Of a stretch of 64,000 nt of DNA, positions 60,517-64,000 are shown piece by piece (the first letter of the stretch is position 1; each line of letters starts with the position of its first letter). A program made the position numbers and the translations under genes. The stretch comes from Microlunatus endophyticus (GTDB lineage: Bacteria; Actinomycetota; Actinomycetes; Propionibacteriales; Propionibacteriaceae). The notes under the pieces were generated by a model. That model searched no databases. It was not told the DNA's origin and saw nothing but the letters and a program-made list of their open reading frames with translations. The stretch lies in NCBI RefSeq assembly GCF_014646195.1, contig NZ_BMMZ01000014.1:62001-126000 (forward strand). The letters are read 5' to 3'.

Positions 60517-61880
60517 TCGAGGCGCGCGACGCCGGTGGCCCAGTCGAAGCAATGCGATCCGGCCCGTCGGGTCGATCAGGTCAAGGCTTCAGCGCACTCC
60601 AAGAGCCGACGACGCCGCAGCCCGTTCTGCGCCGGCTGACCACTGGACGAGTTGCACGCATTAGCGACCGCGGCGCCCAAGCAGCCGCCTATCAAGGCGC
60701 AAACCAGTACGACCTCGGCTTATTCAACGAGTATCGGATCATCGAGACCATTCGGCAGGCCGGCACCATCAGTCGAACCGAGATCAGCGAACAAACAGGT
60801 CTCACCCAGCAGGCGGTCTCTCGGATCCTGCGGACCCTGCTGGACCGCGGACTGGTCGCAGAGGCCGAGCAGGAACGAGCCGAGCGGCTCGGCAAGCCCC
60901 GCACACCCGTCCGCCTCCGCGCCGAGGCCGCTTACGCAGCGGGCGTCCTGGTGGACCCAGAGTCACTGACTTGTGTCCTCGCCGACCTGGACGGAGAGGT
61001 TATCCAGCGGCGCCGGCTCAGCCTTACAGCTCGAACCTCGCCCAGCCGGCTGGTCGCGGAAATCGACAAACGAATTGCCGCGATGATCCGAGCCGCGGCG
61101 ATCGCCCCGGCATCATTTCTCGGTGTGGGCGTAGCCACCCCCGGGCCGATCACTCCCGACGGGGAATTGCTTGATCTTCCGCTGTCGGAGGCCTGGAGGA
61201 ATGTTCCACTACGCCAGCTCCTAGCAGAACGGTTGAACTGCCCCGTAGTGGTCGACAAAGACGGGCAGGCCGCGGCAATCGGGGAGCGGTGGATCGGCCG
61301 CACGCAACGCTCGGGTGACTTCGCCTTCCTCTACTTCGGCACCGGGATCGGTTCCGGACTCGTTCTGAACGGCGACGCATATCGAGGTGTCAGCTCCAAT
61401 GCCGGCGAGTTCGGACAGCTCTGCGCGATCCGAACAGGAAATCTCGATGCCAGCGGCCAGCCACAGCTGGTCCGCGAATGCAATCCGACGCTGGCGCTCC
61501 CCGCGATCGCCAAAGAGCTCGGATACCGCGGAACGGCCACCAGCTACCGGGAAATGTGCGCCGAGGTCGGCGCAGGTGACCCAGCCGCGGTGGCCGCCGC
61601 GCGCCAAATCGCCGACGTCATCAGTGTCGGCGCCGTCGCGCTAATCGATCTGCTGGATCTACCACTTGTCGTCGTCGGTGGCCCCGCTTTCGAGCCCGAA
61701 CTGGCCGAAATCATGCTGACCGCGATCAGTCGTGCGGTGAATACCGCGCCGACCGCTCACGCTGCCCGGCAGGTCGCGGTCGAACGATCACTGCTCAACG
61801 AGGTGGGCGCGCTCGGCGCGGCCTCAACAATCTTCCACGAAGCGTTCACCCCGTCCGCCGGCCGGGCGGCAAGACCATGA
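60513..61880 (+). CDS. ROK family transcriptional regulator
   Basis: This 455-residue protein has an N-terminal winged HTH (TISRTEISEQTGLTQQAVSRILRTL) and a ROK sugar-kinase-like domain (VGVATPGPI, YFGTGIGSGLVLNG, NAGEFGQ). The CxCGxxGC zinc motif of many ROK proteins is not evident. ATG 60513 overlaps the ManD-like stop. It likely controls the sugar operon. Confidence 0.9.
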   Translation: MIEARDAGGPVEAMRSGPSGRSGQGFSALQEPTTPQPVLRRLTTGRVARISDRGAQAAAYQGANQYDLGLFNEYRIIETIRQAGTISRTEISEQTGLTQQAVSRILRTLLDRGLVAEAEQERAERLGKPRTPVRLRAEAAYAAGVLVDPESLTCVLADLDGEVIQRRRLSLTARTSPSRLVAEIDKRIAAMIRAAAIAPASFLGVGVATPGPITPDGELLDLPLSEAWRNVPLRQLLAERLNCPVVVDKDGQAAAIGERWIGRTQRSGDFAFLYFGTGIGSGLVLNGDAYRGVSSNAGEFGQLCAIRTGNLDASGQPQLVRECNPTLALPAIAKELGYRGTATSYREMCAEVGAGDPAAVAAARQIADVISVGAVALIDLLDLPLVVVGGPAFEPELAEIMLTAISRAVNTAPTAHAARQVAVERSLLNEVGALGAASTIFHEAFTPSAGRAARP

Positions 61881-62720
61881 TCACACACACGTGCGCCAGC
61901 ACCTCCGGAGCCAGGGTGGCGAGTAACGCCGACTCGGTCGAACTCACCAACGGCGTCGTCGGGTGCGGGGTCGATTCCGTCGGAGCACGGATCGCGTCGC
62001 TGCGGCACGTACAAAGCAACACGGAGTTCCTCTTCCATACTCCATGGGCCGGTGAACAGTGGACCGAGGACTATCCCGCCGACAGTTCCTCGACTGAGTG
62101 GCACCGCCGGCACTGCGGCGGCTGGCACACGTTAATCCCGCGCGTCGGCGATGAACGCACAGTCGACGGCATCCGCCACCCGTTCCACGGCGAGGCCGTC
62201 TGGCGTCGCTGGTGCGCAGCGTCGAAGCCTCCGCGACGCGCTCCAGCTATGACATCACCTTACGGACCGTCCCGCTCTTGATCGAGCGCCCCGTGCGACG
62301 CACCCCCGACGTGGAAGCCAAAGTCACGCACCGCCCCGACGGGCTCAGCCTGGATGTGACGTGCTGTGGTTCCGGACTCCGAACTTGTTTGTGGGGGGGC
62401 AAGCCACATTCAAGGGCGATTGCCGCCCCCCGGCGATGCAACTCCGAACAGCGACCCTCGGGATTCTTGCTGCTGTGGGCGGTTCCCTTGGACAGAGATG
62501 CCCGCCCGCCGGATCCTGGTCGGGGGATCCACGTGATCCGGACGGGCGGACGGTGTGGGACGAGGCGCCTCTGCGTACGTGAGGAAGGGGATTGGATTCC
62601 GGGATGCCTCGTCCACTCGGGCCCCTTGCCCTACCTACAGGAATACCCAGAGCCGAAACAAACACTCAGAATGCGCGAATCGAGCATCCGTGGCGGGTAC
62701 TCCAAGAACGGTGCCGGCAC
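61877..62720 (+). pseudogene. Aldose 1-epimerase-like pseudogene with frameshifts
   Basis: It begins intact (ATG 61877 overlapping the ROK stop) and reads EWHRRHCGGWHTLIPRVGDERTVDGI and HPFHGEAVW. Near 62211 the frame breaks; YDITLRTVPLLIERPV continues in the next frame, and NLFVGGQATFKGDC in a third. At least two indels have disabled the gene, so mutarotase activity is lost. Confidence 0.75.
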
Positions 62721-62986
62721 GGGTCGGGCAGTCGGATCCGCCGGGCCGGGCCGCATGGTGAGCCGTGATGATCTTCCCCTGGGCAGGTGGTCTTCGTGAA
62801 TCTGGTAAACAGTCTTGCCCCTGTCCTCAACGTCGACACATCCAATGGTGCTCCATCTCCATCGGCTGGCATCAGGCCGACTCCTAGACGGGGACGTCAG
62901 GCGTAAGTGTGAGGGTAGTCTCGGGGCGGGGCAGCGATCATTCGAGCCGCCGTTTCTGAGGAGTCGTTTTTGAGGGTTGAGGGCGT

Positions 62987-63769
62987 GTGAGGATCGAGGA
63001 GAACTCGTTGAAGTACGCCGAAGACTTCGCCCAACTGGCCGCGGAATTGCAGGGTGAGCATCGTGAGCAGCCGACCTTGGATCGGATTGTCGAGCGGGCG
63101 GTACAGGCGGTCGACCCGTGTGATCATTGCGCGATCACGCTCCGTGATTCCAATGGTCGGCTGACCACGCCGTCAGCTACCGATTCGGTCGCGGCGCAGG
63201 CTGCAGAGTTGGAGAACGAGCTTGGTGAGGGTCCGTGCTTGGACGCGATCTGGGACCTCGGGACCATCACTGTCAACGACCTGGGCACCGAGTTGCGGTG
63301 GCCGACCTGGGGGAGGGCGGCGGCTGATCTTGGTATCAAGTCGATGCTGGCGGTGCGCCTGGAGGTGGCGGGGCAGCCGATAGTGGCCTCGTTGAACCTG
63401 TTCGCTGATCGGCCGACAGGATTTGATTCGACTGATCTGGGGATCGCCAGCGTGTTCGCCCGGCACGCGTCCCAGGCGTTGGCGGCGGTGCGGGTCGAGG
63501 AAGGGTTGCGGGCGGCCGCGCGATCGCGGCAGACGATCGGTGTTGCCGAGGGGATGTTGATGCAGCGGTTCGGGTTGACTCTCGATCAGTCATTCGAGCT
63601 GTTGCGCCGCTATTCCCAAACCCGCAACATCAAGCTCCGCGAGCTGGCCGAACATCTGGTCGAGTCCGGCGGCATTCCCGATCCAGGCCCTGGTGACCCG
63701 GCAGCTGATCTGGAACAAGCCCTCGGCCTCAGCCCAGTGAGCCCGGACGAGCCGGACGACAACCGATAG
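62987..63769 (+). CDS. GAF and ANTAR domain regulator
   Basis: This 260-residue protein has a GAF-like sensor (residues about 20-165; LGEGPCLDAIWDLGTITVNDL) and a C-terminal ANTAR RNA-binding domain (IGVAEGMLMQRFGLTLDQSFELLRRYSQ). ANTAR proteins act as antiterminators by binding paired hexaloop RNA hairpins. GTG 62987. Its target is unknown. Confidence 0.88.
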   Translation: MRIEENSLKYAEDFAQLAAELQGEHREQPTLDRIVERAVQAVDPCDHCAITLRDSNGRLTTPSATDSVAAQAAELENELGEGPCLDAIWDLGTITVNDLGTELRWPTWGRAAADLGIKSMLAVRLEVAGQPIVASLNLFADRPTGFDSTDLGIASVFARHASQALAAVRVEEGLRAAARSRQTIGVAEGMLMQRFGLTLDQSFELLRRYSQTRNIKLRELAEHLVESGGIPDPGPGDPAADLEQALGLSPVSPDEPDDNR

Positions 63770-64000
63770 CGCGGTTACGTGGTGTGGTGTGAGGAGTCGC
63801 CATCAACGCTGGAATATTCCGCTGGTGAGTGGACCGGAGTGGACTGGGTAGCTGCGGAGTACGGCCGCACGTAGTTCCTAGGACTTGCTCCGCCATGCCA
63901 GCACACCCGACAGGAATGGTCGCGAGAGCGTGACGACCTGGACGCGACGGGACTCCTGCAAGCGGGCAGCGTGCTGGGGTTCATCGCGCTGATGCACGTT
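63770..64000. other. Window end, no gene seen
   Basis: The last 230 bases hold no convincing coding frame. A following gene may start outside. Confidence 0.4.

Overview
The window is GC-rich with actinobacterial gene content: a mycothiol-dependent-type enzyme, a sigK/rskA-like pair, a LAETG-anchored surface protein plus sortase, ROK regulation and a GAF-ANTAR protein. It looks like a chromosomal segment of an Actinomycetota member. I cannot fix the genus from sequence alone. Several decayed genes and tRNA fragments mark it as an accessory-rich region.

Region 1 (about 1-20,000) is a fluoride-response island. I recognise five separate fluoride (crcB-type) riboswitch aptamers by their conserved GGNGAUG and CUGAUNNCUCCUAC blocks and a pairable pseudoknot: 261-346 (+), 5378-5438 (-), 6755-6814 (-), 14561-14610 (-) and 14830-14901 (+). 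They lie in front of a decayed VIT-like gene, a fluC/crcB pair, a universal stress protein, a six-gene hydrogenase-4/complex-I-like operon, and an operon of enolase, inorganic pyrophosphatase, MFS transporter, histidine phosphatase, DUF211 protein and VIT-like membrane protein. Enolase and pyrophosphatase are classic fluoride targets. The hydrogenase-like complex has lost every NiFe ligand in its large subunit and every N2-cluster cysteine in its small subunit, while its membrane antiporter-like subunits keep their key Glu and Lys residues. A redox-dead but probably ion-moving complex under a fluoride riboswitch is the most exciting feature here. The island also carries a degenerate cysteinyl-tRNA-synthetase-like gene with an orphan ABC ATPase.

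Region 2 (about 20,000-30,000) is a mobile or defence segment: a ParB-like protein, an N6-adenine methylase overlapping a PD-(D/E)XK nuclease, a Septu-like ATPase/HNH pair, then a tRNA-like 3' fragment next to a 5'-truncated ATPase gene.

Region 3 (about 30,000-40,400) holds small membrane and hypothetical proteins, a large Ig-repeat surface protein, a tRNA-Ile 3' half, a phage-type domain protein, a dispersed two-part repeat, a DHFR-family protein and an alpha/beta hydrolase.

Region 4 (about 40,400-49,100) looks copper- and ion-related: a DUF4396 protein with a CsoR-like inverted repeat upstream, a CLC channel, a MarR-SCO1-CtaG operon with a perfect palindrome at the sco start, a YeiH-type transporter, and a decayed copy of the marR/ctaG locus now holding two HicB-like small genes.

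Region 5 (about 49,200-64,000) contains a mycothiol-dependent-type enzyme, an ECF sigma/anti-sigma pair with sortase and a secreted HIHxG protein, a sugar or sugar-acid operon (binding protein, two permeases, epimerase/dehydratase, mannonate-dehydratase-like enzyme, ROK regulator, broken aldose epimerase) and a GAF-ANTAR regulator.
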